Assembly (NCBI GenBank): GCA_013365325.1 | Contig: JABVXV010000081.1 | Span: forward strand, 124,001-188,000 | Source of the DNA: Dipetalonema caudispina | Lineage: Eukaryota > Nematoda > Chromadorea > Rhabditida > Onchocercidae | Length of the DNA: 64,000 bases | Reading direction: 5' to 3' | In this document: positions 1-14,330 of the stretch, piece by piece | Layout: the number at the start of each line of letters is the position of its first letter | How positions within the stretch are numbered: position 1 is the first letter of the stretch | Notes under the pieces: generated by a model | What the model was told of the DNA's origin: nothing | The model's input: only the letters and a program-made list of their open reading frames with translations | Databases searched by the model: none | Position numbers and translations under genes: made by a program

Positions 1-1370
1 GCAACATCCAAATATTGTCTTCATTGACTGGAATTAAAAACTTTTAAAATAATTTGAGAAAACGGGAGAGAAGCATAAGATTGTAATCATAACAACGTAA
101 TCGTCATTTATAAATATAGCACTAATTCCATGTATCAGTATGCATTTTCCTAAACTTTTCGTTAGGATTTTATAAACCAATTTCTTCAGAATTTTCAAAC
201 TGAATCAAATTAAAGAAATTAAAGAAATTAAAAGAAGCAAAAACTTAATCGATAGGTTTGTATTTATGAATTACTATTATTTATCATTCCCTTCCTCGAA
301 AATTTCCAAGTCAACTGAATTAAATTTAAACAAATTTGTTCGATTTGCATGATATATAGCTCTGTTCCAGTTTATGAATAGGCTCTAATGATGTGTGTTA
401 TTTAAGATTTTGTAGAAATTGACTTAGCATGATTTGCACTTCGTCCAAAAGAAAAAGAAAAAAAAAAATTTAATCTGAATGATTCAATTGATGATGTCAG
501 GAAAAGCAGTAGTTCAACAATATGGAAATTTTATCATCCGAAATTTTGTTATATTTCTTCCCATAAGTCTTCAAACACATCATGAAAATACTGTCAAAAA
601 TTAAATCAGAATAATTCAATTAATAATGCTCAGAAACACTACTTAACACAAAATCTTTAAAATATATCATGAAGATATTCCTTTGTGTCATTCTTTATTA
701 CAGAATTTTTAATGAATGAGATACAACAATCGACCATTCATCGTTTCCATCGTAAAACAAATACAGAAACATATTCTTCCTGATTTAGGTACGATGTTTA
801 CCATAAATATGAAGTCAGTAAATAACTGGACAGATTACTGGGATATTTGATGGTTAATTTCAAGAAAATTAAAAAAGTTTACATAAGAATTGAAATTTAT
901 AAAAAGTCATAAAAAATTATCATTCCAATTTCGGTGGGGAATGAAATTTCAAATATTCCATTGTATTCTTGATAGTTGTTTATTTCAACAAGCAAATGGG
1001 ACAAGAGAGAAAGGGAAAGGACAAAGAGATAATGAGAGGTAAATTTTAAAGTATTGCCATCGTTCATTTTTCAAATTTAACATTTTATTTAAAAATTTTA
1101 AACAAATAAATGTAATCGTTTTTAAATGCTTTCGACATCAATGCAATTTCATAATTCGAAATTTCATCCCACTTTACATTATTGAAAAATGTGAGAGAGA
1201 AAAACAGAAAAACCCTTCCACTCTCATGGATGAAGAGAAAAGTGGGAAGGAAAGAGAAGGCAGAACATGATGTCTTTTTCGGTAAATTACGTTGCTAATG
1301 AAAGATCAAAGATTAACTAACAAATAATCAGGTTTTCGAAATTTCGTAAACTATCGATTTGCCATCTTTT

Positions 1371-1403
<33 letters not shown>

Positions 1404-2267
1404 CTAAATTGAGTAACTTATCCTACTTTTCCGTATCGTTTCCGTAACGACCATTGCAGAATGATGTTAATGGGTTTTCATTCTTTAATAAATTCTTAAT
1501 CAGATTTCTTTTAGCAACTTTGCTTTTAATGATTATTTCATTCTCTCATAAATTTTCATTCCTATTTGCACTTTTTTGAATGAAATGCCATTATTGCATC
1601 ATTAGCATATTGCAAAATATAATTTACTTTTCCACAGATTTTATGATAATTCGAATAATTTTAAAATTTCTGCTTATTAAATTCTAACTAAAGCCAATGT
1701 AAATTGAAATTTGGGCAACTATTATTGAGAGAAGCATTTTTCGTTACTTTTTTGCTACTTCAAATAATTCATTTGAAATATTGCCAAAAAATTTTTGTAT
1801 CAGAAAGATGATTGAATGATCGAGAGGATCAGTTCAGAGTTGATTCATTTTCTTCAGATAGTATTCCTTCTGTTGTAAAATATCAAAAATTTGTTGATTG
1901 AAATTATTGAAAGCATTGAAAATTGTTTCAAATTATGGTATTTTGTATCAGAAAAATTTGCATTTTTGTACCGCTAATTTATGAATTTTTGCCTATCATT
2001 TTGATTTGAGGAAGTATTTCCAGAAAAACAACGATCATTTCAAATTAATTCTTCCATTAATTTATTAATTAGTTCATTATTAGTTGCTTTTTCCAAATAA
2101 AGTTATCGCGATGGGATATCTTTCTCTTAGAAATATTATTGTTTTAAAACCACTTGAATCACTATTCTATTCCTCCTATTCCATCTATATTTCCCAAAAA
2201 AATTTAAATTTATGGATTTTTGAAAAATTTTTTTATTCTTTCAGTTTCATAACTGGTACAGCAAACA
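1..2267. other. intergenic, upstream of adenosine kinase
   Basis: I see no coding exon here. The stretch is AT-rich and broken by stops in all frames. It holds a run of 29 T at 1373-1401. The last part (about 2220-2260) is a pyrimidine tract ending in TCAG at 2241-2244, which could be the trans-splice acceptor of the following gene. Confidence 0.6.
1373..1401 (+). repeat. 29-nt poly(T) run
   Basis: A homopolymer in intergenic DNA upstream of adenosine kinase. Confidence 0.85.
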
Positions 2268-5324
<3,057 letters not shown>

Positions 5325-6985
5325 AATTTTTCGTTAAGTTTTAAAACATGGAACTACTTATGTACCGATCGTTTTCGATACCTTTTCATGAGAATTTTTC
5401 TGCAAGATCAAGATCCCATCAAATTAAATGCCACTCTTCTGTTATCACCGTATTATTATTGTAAACAAAATCAAAACATTGCAGTTCCGTTGCTTAAGTT
5501 AAGGATTCTTGTTTTTTTCTGTTTCATGTTTTTCTTCCTTTTTTTTCTTCAAGAATTTTTATAATATATGCAAAATAAAAAGATTGCGAAAACGATTAAT
5601 GCCGATGTTATGCTGCGGCATCAAGAAGATTTTGAAATTTTTTTGCCCTTTTGGAAGCTTCAGACAGATCTATCGGTAAATTTGTTTCATTTATTTCATA
5701 TACTGTGATTTTAGCATCATGCATAAAGGCACAGGAAGTGCAAATAATTCGTCGGAATCATACTGCATACCTTAAAACAGACACACTCACATACACATAT
5801 GTATACACATACACATAAACACAGATGTGTCGGAGTGAAATTCACTGCGGAGAAGGATATAAATAGGAGGATTCGTGAACCAGTAAAATTACTCAAATTT
5901 TGGAGAAAAAAAGACAAATATAGACAATGGGCTTAGCATATGGAAAGGTAACTGGACTGACAGATCGTGAGAACAAGTGAATACGTCATCGACAATCATA
6001 CAATATTACATTCTAAAGCCGTATGTGAAGTCGGGAAGTTTTACTCTTCAACATTATGCCCTACTAGGAAATAACAGAAATATAAAACAAAAATAAATCC
6101 TCAACTTTGGTTCTGATATAATAAACTGTGTTGTTGAAAAGTGGCAAAACCTAAAATTTGTCGCTTTTTACATCTGTACATAATTGCAGAACAGCTCGTT
6201 TCTCAAAAACTCGTGATCCCACCACACACTAGTTGCAACGGCTGATTAAGTTATTATGTACACGATTTCATCGAACTCATTAGATCTCATGATTGATAAG
6301 CAAGAGATAAGTAATATGAAACATGTATATAAGTAATTGGAAACCAATTATTCCCTCCAATGTTAATTATCGCCTAAGATATCAATTACAAATTTTTCAA
6401 AAATACAAAATCAAGCAAGCTCATGTATGGAATCATAATATTATAGAAATGACACAAAATACCGTAAAAGTTACCATTTCAAATGAAGACACGCTACAGG
6501 ACCGCCGGATGTGAGGAAATTCCTTTGATTGGAAAAATTTACACCGATTTCCCCAGCCAGAGGGTAACTTATTGCATATGATCGATCGCAACACCTAATT
6601 GCTTTCCAACTTTTCACCATTATAAACAAGAACTAATAGTAGCTATCATTGACAATTACATCACAGGTCAGTTCAGGTGAATGACTTAATTATAACAATA
6701 TTTTTGGCAATTTGGCACACACTCACACATACAGCAAAAAGACGAATGAGCAAATCAGTAACAAGGATAAATAATTAATACGATGTATATAAACAAATTA
6801 CAGTAATCTTTATAGTGTTTCTCAAATAAGTCAGAGATTGAACTCCAAATTCAGTTCAAATCAATACAAGAAATAGAACAGAATCTATGGAAGATATTCA
6901 TAGATGAAAGCATAGGCACTTATCATAATGAAACACTCGAAGTAAAGCAAAGTGAAAAAACCAGTAATTACTCCAGCAATATGTT
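5325..6985. other. convergent intergenic region (adk / SH2D4)
   Basis: This 1.6 kb region lies between the two convergent stop codons. It holds the adk 3' UTR on the left and presumably the 3' UTR of the SH2 gene on the right. CA-rich patches occur at 5780-5820 and near 6720. I saw no supportable coding exon or RNA gene. Confidence 0.55.
5574..5579 (+). other. AATAAA poly(A) signal of adenosine kinase
   Basis: This is a canonical AATAAA hexamer 250 nt downstream of the adk stop codon, in an otherwise T-rich 3' UTR. It is the nearest good signal seen; the cleavage site itself was not identified. Confidence 0.5.
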
Positions 6986-9900
6986 TCATTCAGAAGGAAT
7001 AAGGTCAGCGTAATCCGGCAAACCGGTATCCACTTGTCCTACCGCCCAACGCAGTATCTCATTGCCTCTAATTGTTATTGGAGAAATCTGAAAAACGTCA
7101 TGTTCAATTCATGATTCAAAATTTAAGTTATGAAAAAAAAGTTAAAAAACCAATCGTAAGTGGCAAACGTTCCTTTACACAGAGTTATAGTTTAAAAAAC
7201 CAATTCCATACAAAAAAAAGAATTATTTCCCACTGTGGATACTTCCAATCGATAGAAATTAAGAATGGGGATAAAAATTACCCCTGAAAAATGGGAAAAA
7301 TGAAACAAAATATGCATCAAGGATATAAGCCATTTGGAATTTTTTTGGACAATTTGATTTGCAAAAAATTCAAAATTACCTCATGAAATGCAATAAGTTC
7401 ATGAAGACGCTGATGCACTACTTGATTTATTCCCAAAAACTGATATCCTTGTGGTATTTTTTCGATCAGAAAATGTTTTATGTTACCATCTCCAACCACA
7501 TACGATAGGGTGTAACCCCAAATACGTTCCGAAACGCGAACAAGGAATGAACCGGAAGGTTTTTTCTGTAGTAGTCGATCAGCTCTGCTTCGTGGGATAA
7601 TTCCTATAACAGAAAACTCTTCATAAAGACATCAAATTGGCAATTGGATGATGATTATTCTTGATAAGACTGAAGTAAGAAAGCCAGAATTCATAATGTA
7701 TGAACACTGGGAAAGAAGGAAAAGTTTTAGAGTTTTTTTGTGAAGAACAACTTCGTCCGTTTAGATAAGATTGAAGATATAAATAACCATGGAACCAAAC
7801 AGATGGTTGGTGTGTTACTGGATCTAAACCGGTTCCTCGTAGCAGCTCTTCAGCTTTGAACCAATTAATAATTGCTTCACGCGATTTTGGCTTGGGAGGA
7901 CGGGGTAAACTCTTCCTAGAAACATCATTAATGCTGAATTCTTATAACAAATTAGTTACACATGAAAAGATAGCTAACTGATTTGCATGAATTATTTGCT
8001 CTTCTTAACTTCACTACGAAAAGTCTGATTTGAACACTTCACCGTATATAAGAGTTGAACAGCGTAACTCGCGCAAATTAAATCCAAGAGAATAAACCTC
8101 AAACCTCTCATAATTTAACCAGTAGGATGTCAAGTTACATCATTCATCAATGAAATCAGTGCAAAAAAAGAGCGTCTAATAAGCTGGGCGTACTAAATAC
8201 TGCATTCTAATAACAAGTAGTAGTTATACTTGAACGATCATTCCCTTACTGTTGCTATTTTTTAACATCCAAAAAAAGGAAAACGAAGATACCACTTACA
8301 AAGCACTCTTCAAAGGTGAAGCATTCGTATCCTTGAGAATTGGCAAAATTGAACTCGATGTACGCAAACTTTGCTGACGATGCTGTTCCCTAGCTCTCTG
8401 CGCAATTCGTCGAATTTGAGCTTCTGCTTCACGTGCTTTTCTTTCTACAAGAAAACAATCGAGAAAAAAAAAATTATTGTCCGATATATTACAGAAATAA
8501 TCCACGAAGCTCACAAATACTTCCAGATAGACATATTTGATATGCCATCAGTACTAACCAACCTTGCTCCTCCCAAACTTGTTCGACACGTTTCGCCTCC
8601 TGTTCTGCTTCTCTGTCAAATTGCTGATGCTTTTCCTTAATTTGTTCGAAAATTTCTGATTGACGCTTGATGATTTCTTCGTCAATATCTGTAATCGACA
8701 ATTAATTTAAGTCAGAAGTAGTGAATTGTTAAATTTCATTGATAAAAGTGTCATGGGAAGTAACATTACCCGACAAATCATGTCTTGTAATAAGATCAGG
8801 CCAGAATTTCACCACCGTGTTGTCGCCAGAGTTTTTTTTTTGAGGTGTAGTGATCTGTGTATTTATATTCAAAAGTCTTGGTCGAGGAACAGTGGAAAAA
8901 CTTCCATTGCGACTAGTTCCACTCATCCAAGTGGGTTTTGTAGCATTTGTCGGTGTACTGAGTGTCTAAAATTAGTTATTTCGATTATCAAACAAATTAA
9001 TTCATTGATAAGTCTGGTGCATTATACTGGAATAGAAGATACAAAATCACAATCAAAAAGATTAAATTTAACCTTCATTCCGTATAAACTGCTACAATCT
9101 GACAACACGTCTCCTTTTCCTAATCCACGACGGATATCTGATCCAGAAGGCTGTGAGGAAAGTGGTGAATAGTTAGTGCGAACTCCATAAGGAGCATTTG
9201 TAGCTTCGCTTCCAGACAATGAATTCATACGAGTCGGGCTGCTGACAAAGGTTTCACCGAAACCGGTATTAGGAGTAGAAGTACTCGGTAAAACCTGTGA
9301 CCGTTCATCTGAGCCATTGCTCTAAAAAACTTTTAGGTCCTCAAAAAAGTAAAAACGCAGTCGCTCTAGTTTGCCACTGCAATCAAATGAATATAGATAG
9401 TTTTAAAAAAAAGAAAGAACTTACTTTTGGAGAATCTGTTAACAAATCTGTACCACATGTTTTTTCTGTTACCGGTTGTTCAGCGTCAATATCGTTTGAA
9501 AGTTTATCCTCTTTATTACTGTTATTATTAGAAAGAATATTTTCATTAGATTTCTTCAGAATGCCTTTGCGAGACAGTTCTGGAGCAGAAACGATACGAG
9601 AAGGCCAATGTATATTACCATTGTATGGTGAGCCAAACAAAGAATCTGCATCATCATACACGGATTCCTGTAATTATATCCTGCGAACCATCGACCGAAA
9701 TTTTATGAGATAAAATTGTAAATCAGTGAATCTAATAGCTATTTATAGCCATCGTAAGAGGAAAATACGGAATTACTAGAAATGTAGAAGCGCAAAATGA
9801 TCCAACAAAACTAGCTTTCGAGAATATTAAAATTTCTTAAAACACACTTCCAAAGCAAGCAAAGATTAATCTGAAGAAGTATAATGCAATAAACACCTGT

Positions 9901-10872
9901 ATTTTGTTGTATGTATATGCGCTGTTCCACGGTTTGATACGGCTCAACTGCTCTTTCAGTGTGTTCTCATTTTCATGTGGTCCGACCAAAGGTACATTAC
10001 CATCACTCAGTTCCGTTAAGCTGCAAAAATTACAATAATTATGCAAATATATATGTATATCATCAATCATCAGGTTGTAACTAAACTTTGGATAACATTC
10101 ATCTTTCTGATTATCAATCGAAATATTCGAATTGGATAAAACTGTCAACGTCGAATATTTCAAATGATATAAAGATTTACTAGAAAAAATGTCAAATAAA
10201 ACCAAAGATTACCGCATGGTTTCCAACATTTCCTCTTCGGCAAGTTGCCGCGCTTCTTCAAGAGCCCGTCTTTCCGTAATTTGTTCAATAGTTAAGTCAT
10301 CCTCATGTTCACCCATAACCCAAACCCAAACTTCGCCATCTTCTCCCTTCAACCATCTTTAAAAAAAACATTTCAATGACTATAAATAAAATTCGAAATT
10401 CATAGAGCATTCCAACCCTGATCATTTTCCATCTATTTAATTAACAATTCAACAGCAGAAACACCTGATTCTTCGCGAACTATCCTTTGATTTGCAATTT
10501 TGGGATTCTCCCTCCTGCTCACATTTCTCTTCAAAAGCTTTCCAACGTTTCACTTGCTCCTCTCGCATTTTGATAAATAGTATCTGCTTCTGTTCCTCGT
10601 CCAGCGCCTCCAAAATTTCTGGATCCACAAACATCTGCAAAGAGTATAGGATAGATTTAGAAGTATAAAACGGTGATGATAATGAAATTTATTCCCGAAT
10701 TGGAATTTTTTGTCCCTTCGTAAATCTTTATCCAGCTTTATCTTTTGAAATCGTTTTTTCGGAACTCTTTTTTCTTTAAGTTTTAAAACCGAAAACAAGG
10801 AAAGTGAAATTTTCCAGAATTTACGATAGTAGAAAGACATACTTGATCTAATATTTGCTGTAGCATACTCAT
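6986..10872 (-). CDS. SH2 domain-containing protein 4 (SH2D4A/B-like) adaptor
   Basis: Twelve exons join in phase: 10872-10843, 10634-10465, 10356-10213, 10020-9897, 9667-9425, 9321-9073, 8965-8770, 8688-8563, 8444-8300, 7915-7788, 7603-7380, 7087-6986. The product is 626 aa. The N-terminus ([19 protein letters not shown], then [19 protein letters not shown]) and the following [16 protein letters not shown] block match the N-terminal module of vertebrate SH2D4A/SH2D4B. A Ser/Pro-rich linker and a charged coiled-coil (residues about 390-470) precede one C-terminal SH2 domain from about residue 515. That domain has [18 protein letters not shown] with the phosphotyrosine-binding FLVR Arg, and IKHFLIEK. 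It ends in [11 protein letters not shown], like the human LPDYLELF tail. Human SH2D4A is about 454 aa, so the worm linker is longer. It is presumably a cytosolic phosphotyrosine adaptor; its partners are unknown. The start is either Met of MSMLQQ. Confidence 0.9.
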
Positions 10873-11762
10873 GTTAGCTTAATTATGTTGCTCCACTTCT
10901 GTCATCAGTAGCAACAAATCGGAAAATCCAGAAGCATAAACCTTACTACAGTATAATACAAACCAACAGCTACCAAACGGACCGGTTACCGAATACCACA
11001 ACCGAACAACGATGCCAATTATGATACCGATATCATTTCAAATGGTTCATAAGCTGTTATTATTTAACGCAGCCGGTAACGTTGAAAGAGGTGAAAATGG
11101 GAGTGTGTGAGAGTTTTTGCGAACGGCAGTAGCGGTTTGAGGGGATCCTGGGGTTCACGTTACGTTAGGTACGCTGAACACGTGGATTGAGGTTGGTAGA
11201 TACGTAGTTTAGAATCGATGCTTTTTTAACTGTGTTACTTGCCTGACAAATTCCAATATTTCCAGAATTGTGTATTGTAAAAAAAAAAAACTATATCGGT
11301 GGTGGGGTGTCAACGTTTATGTAAAGGTTAACGGATTATGAAGGAAGTGGTTTGCTATTGGAGGATTGTGAAGAAGTTTTAACGTTTGCTTAATAGTTGG
11401 CGGATTCTCTGTTGGATTTGACGTTTTTTTTTGCATGTATTGCAGTTTCTTCCTGTAAGAAACGATTGGAAAATCTGTAAACTTCTGGTAGTTTTCAAAA
11501 TTTTGCAAAGCAAGCTGATAAGCGCAATTTGCGAAATTCATAACAATTTAGAACTTTCAATTTTGTGATGTCGGCAGTACTTTTAACTATTTTTGTTAAT
11601 AATTTGAAAATTTTGAACTTTTCAGGATTGCGTGCAGCGAATGCATTTTCTCTAATTGCTTTTTGTGCAGTACATGTCAGCATTTTGTATATTCACCGTT
11701 ATTTTCTTCAAACTAAAATGTTTCAGATATTAATCGATTATCGAGGTAGATCAACAAGTTCA
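10873..11762. promoter_or_regulatory. divergent promoter region (SH2D4 / cyclophilin)
   Basis: An 890 bp gap separates the start codons of two divergently transcribed genes and presumably carries both promoters. A TTTCAG acceptor at about 11722-11727 lies 35 nt before the cyclophilin ATG and is a likely SL trans-splice site. No TATA box position can be assigned with confidence, and I see no coding exon. Confidence 0.5.
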
Positions 11763-13969
11763 ATGCCAACGTCATATTCCAATTCTACCAAACCTCCATT
11801 TGTCGCGTTAGAAACGAGGTGAAATTTGTTGCATTTTATGACAGTTATAATAAAACACACGTTCGGTATCGTACTATCAGCTATCAGCTTCATTTTGCCA
11901 ATCACTGTAATAATAATACCGATCAAATAAGAAGGATATTTGTCTGTACGATATTATTGTGAGTTAGGATGTTATTTTTTATTAACTTTCTGGTCAAATA
12001 AGCAGCACATTTTCTGCAACATCATATCACTGGTTCAGTGTCGTTTTATCATGCAGTATCATTTCATTGTCATCCATATATTGTCTTGTTCTACACTATT
12101 ACCTAATTGTTTGGGCAGTGCGAGTATTTGTAATATTGTAAGAGGGATAATTTCTCAAAGACTAGGGGGTATAAATGCCATATAACTGTTTTAACTATTC
12201 TGAATTTCAAGCATGGGAATGATCTGCATCGAACTGTACTGGGACCATGCTCCCAGGACGTGTAAAAATTTCGCCGAACTCGCCCGACGCGGATATTACA
12301 ATGGAACTATATTTCATAGGATAATTGCCGATTTCATGATACAAGGCGGAGATCCCACCGGAACCGGTTTTTATTGGATCTTTTTTTAGTAAAAACTAAT
12401 GATTAATAAATTTAGATCTATGAAATAGGAAATCTTTTTAACAGACAACAGTAAAAGAATTGATAGGCTGTTGTTCGTTATTAGTAAATTTGCTTATTTT
12501 TGATACAGAAACTATGCTGCATTTTCTCAGCTGTGACTAATTTTTATTTTAGGTCGTGGTGGTGCATCAATTTATGGTGATAGATTTCCGGATGAAATCC
12601 ATGATAATTTAAAGCACAGTGGTGCCGGGATCATTTCGATGGCTAACACTGGGCCAAACACGAATGGTTCACAATTTTTCATTACTTTAGCACCAGCACA
12701 ACATTTGGATGGGAAGCATACCATTTTTGGACGAGTTGCTGCTGGGATGAGGGTATGTTGTTTTCCTCACTTCATTTATTTCAAAATTTTGAATTACTTT
12801 TATTTGGAAATTTTCATGTATTGCTTGTGCTGTTGCTAAGTTAGAGTAAAAAAACAAATCTTTTCTTGGTTGACAAAATGCTACAGATTTAGCTTTCTAA
12901 TACCTAGTGAGCGGCATTTAAAAGACTTTTAAATACAGTTATTTGCCGGTTAATTTACGGCAATGTAAAACAATAGGAAACTTAGTAGTTCTGGTGATCT
13001 AAGGCACTCCACATTTTCAACTTAGTCCTGTTTTATGAAATATTTGAAAGGCTGAGAAAATTGCTAACCGTGAAGAGGGGCTTCCATTATACCTTCAAGC
13101 TATGGGGAACATTTGCAATCATAGACCATCTGATCGATAGAAGTGCTTCATCAGCAATGTGTATGTTAATTAACCACATTTCTGATCTTTCCTGCTGATC
13201 GACTTCGATCTGAGAGAAGATGGACATTTGCAACAAATATTTCGGTAATACGAGCAGTTTTCTACGTCTGTTGAAAGACAGAAAGAGAAGTGGGATATCT
13301 TTTAGGATTACAAATAACATTCAACGTTCATAGGATACACTCGTCAATGCTAAATTAATCAAGAGTAGCTAGCCCGTGAATTCCCAAAATTGAAAGTGAG
13401 GAAACACTATGCTGGTCTCAACCATCGCAGGCTGATGTGTCATCTGATAGTCTGTTAAGCAATCTAGGATTGGTGGTTTCGACATTGTACATTTTCATAA
13501 ATGGGAAATATCAAATGAAAGATTATTCTGTATTCATGTAACAATGAGGATTCAAACTTATGTCATTATTCGAATCCATGGAAGATGTTTCCACTGTCAA
13601 GCTTTTCATCCATCATTTTAATGGAAGTTAGATTAACAAGTAATGCGGGAAGTCGAGGAAATATTTCAGACTAAGTTAATTATTTGAGGTAGTTCTGTAT
13701 TAGCTTTACCGATACGAAAAAGTGCCACTGCTTTGCGAACAGTGACAAGGATTGCAGTATTTTTCGGGGCTTTCTGGAGTAGGGTAAAAAAAGCCTGATC
13801 TCAAAAGTCCAAATACTTGCTTCATTTATTCTAATTCATCCTATATTATGATGTTATTTTGTTTTAGGCAGTGCAAAAGATTGGACTGGTTGATACAGAT
13901 GCTCACGATCGACCAAAAAGCGAAATTCGAATATTAAAGGCATTCCCTAAAGATGACTCTCGCAATTGA
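11763..13969 (+). CDS. cyn-12: peptidyl-prolyl cis-trans isomerase, PPIL1/CYN-12 type cyclophilin
   Basis: Four exons: 11763-11818, 12212-12366, 12553-12752, 13868-13969, giving 170 aa (human PPIL1 is 166). The family isomerises Xaa-Pro bonds; PPIL1 works in the spliceosome with SKIP. Motifs seen are [38 protein letters not shown] (catalytic Arg in FHRI), [19 protein letters not shown] and [12 protein letters not shown]. The residue equivalent to CypA Trp121 is His here (HLDGKH), which in other cyclophilins lowers cyclosporin A binding. The last intron is 1,115 nt, much longer than the others, and holds no convincing exon. The first exon was chosen because its AG end completes Ser in ETSMG in phase. 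Identification is secure. Confidence 0.95.
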
Positions 13970-14330
13970 TTATCCATTTCTAAGAATGAATGCGATGTCA
14001 AATGAAAGAATTCATCTTTATGCGGTTATCATTATTGAAATGACCTCAAATTTAAATTTATTGAATTTTTATAACTATTTTTCTAGTCCGCATGGCTTTT
14101 AGCTGTTGGGAAAGTTTGTGTAGTCAGGCTGTTGAAATAAGATAATGTTCTGAAGCTCATCGTAATGAGGTACATTATCCAGAATATGATTTACGAATGG
14201 GATGGAATGGGCGTGTTTGCTGTGTCTGCATCTATGTGTGTGTGTGTGTGTATGTGTGTCCGCATTTGGGAAAGTCCCAAGTCAATGTAAGTTGATTTTT
14301 GTTGAACGTTTTCCTACAGCGTAGCTGATT
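13970..14330. other. intergenic, cyclophilin 3' UTR and upstream of neuropeptide gene
   Basis: This 361 bp gap contains a TG dinucleotide tract at about 14235-14250. A TTCCTACAG acceptor ending near 14319 lies 11 nt before the next ATG and is a plausible trans-splice site for the peptide precursor. Confidence 0.5.

Noticed and set aside
8726..9172. 148-codon plus-strand ORF
   Set aside because: It lies antisense over phased SH2D4 exons at 8770-8965 and 9073-9321, whose minus-strand reading is protein-like and fits splice sites. It is a shadow.
9297..9713. 138-codon plus-strand ORF
   Set aside because: It overlaps SH2D4 exon 9425-9667 on the other strand and has no own splice or family support.
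13685..13706. let-7-family seed TGAGGTAG in the cyclophilin intron
   Set aside because: Neither flank within about 70 nt can pair with it to form a miRNA hairpin, so the eight-base match is probably chance.
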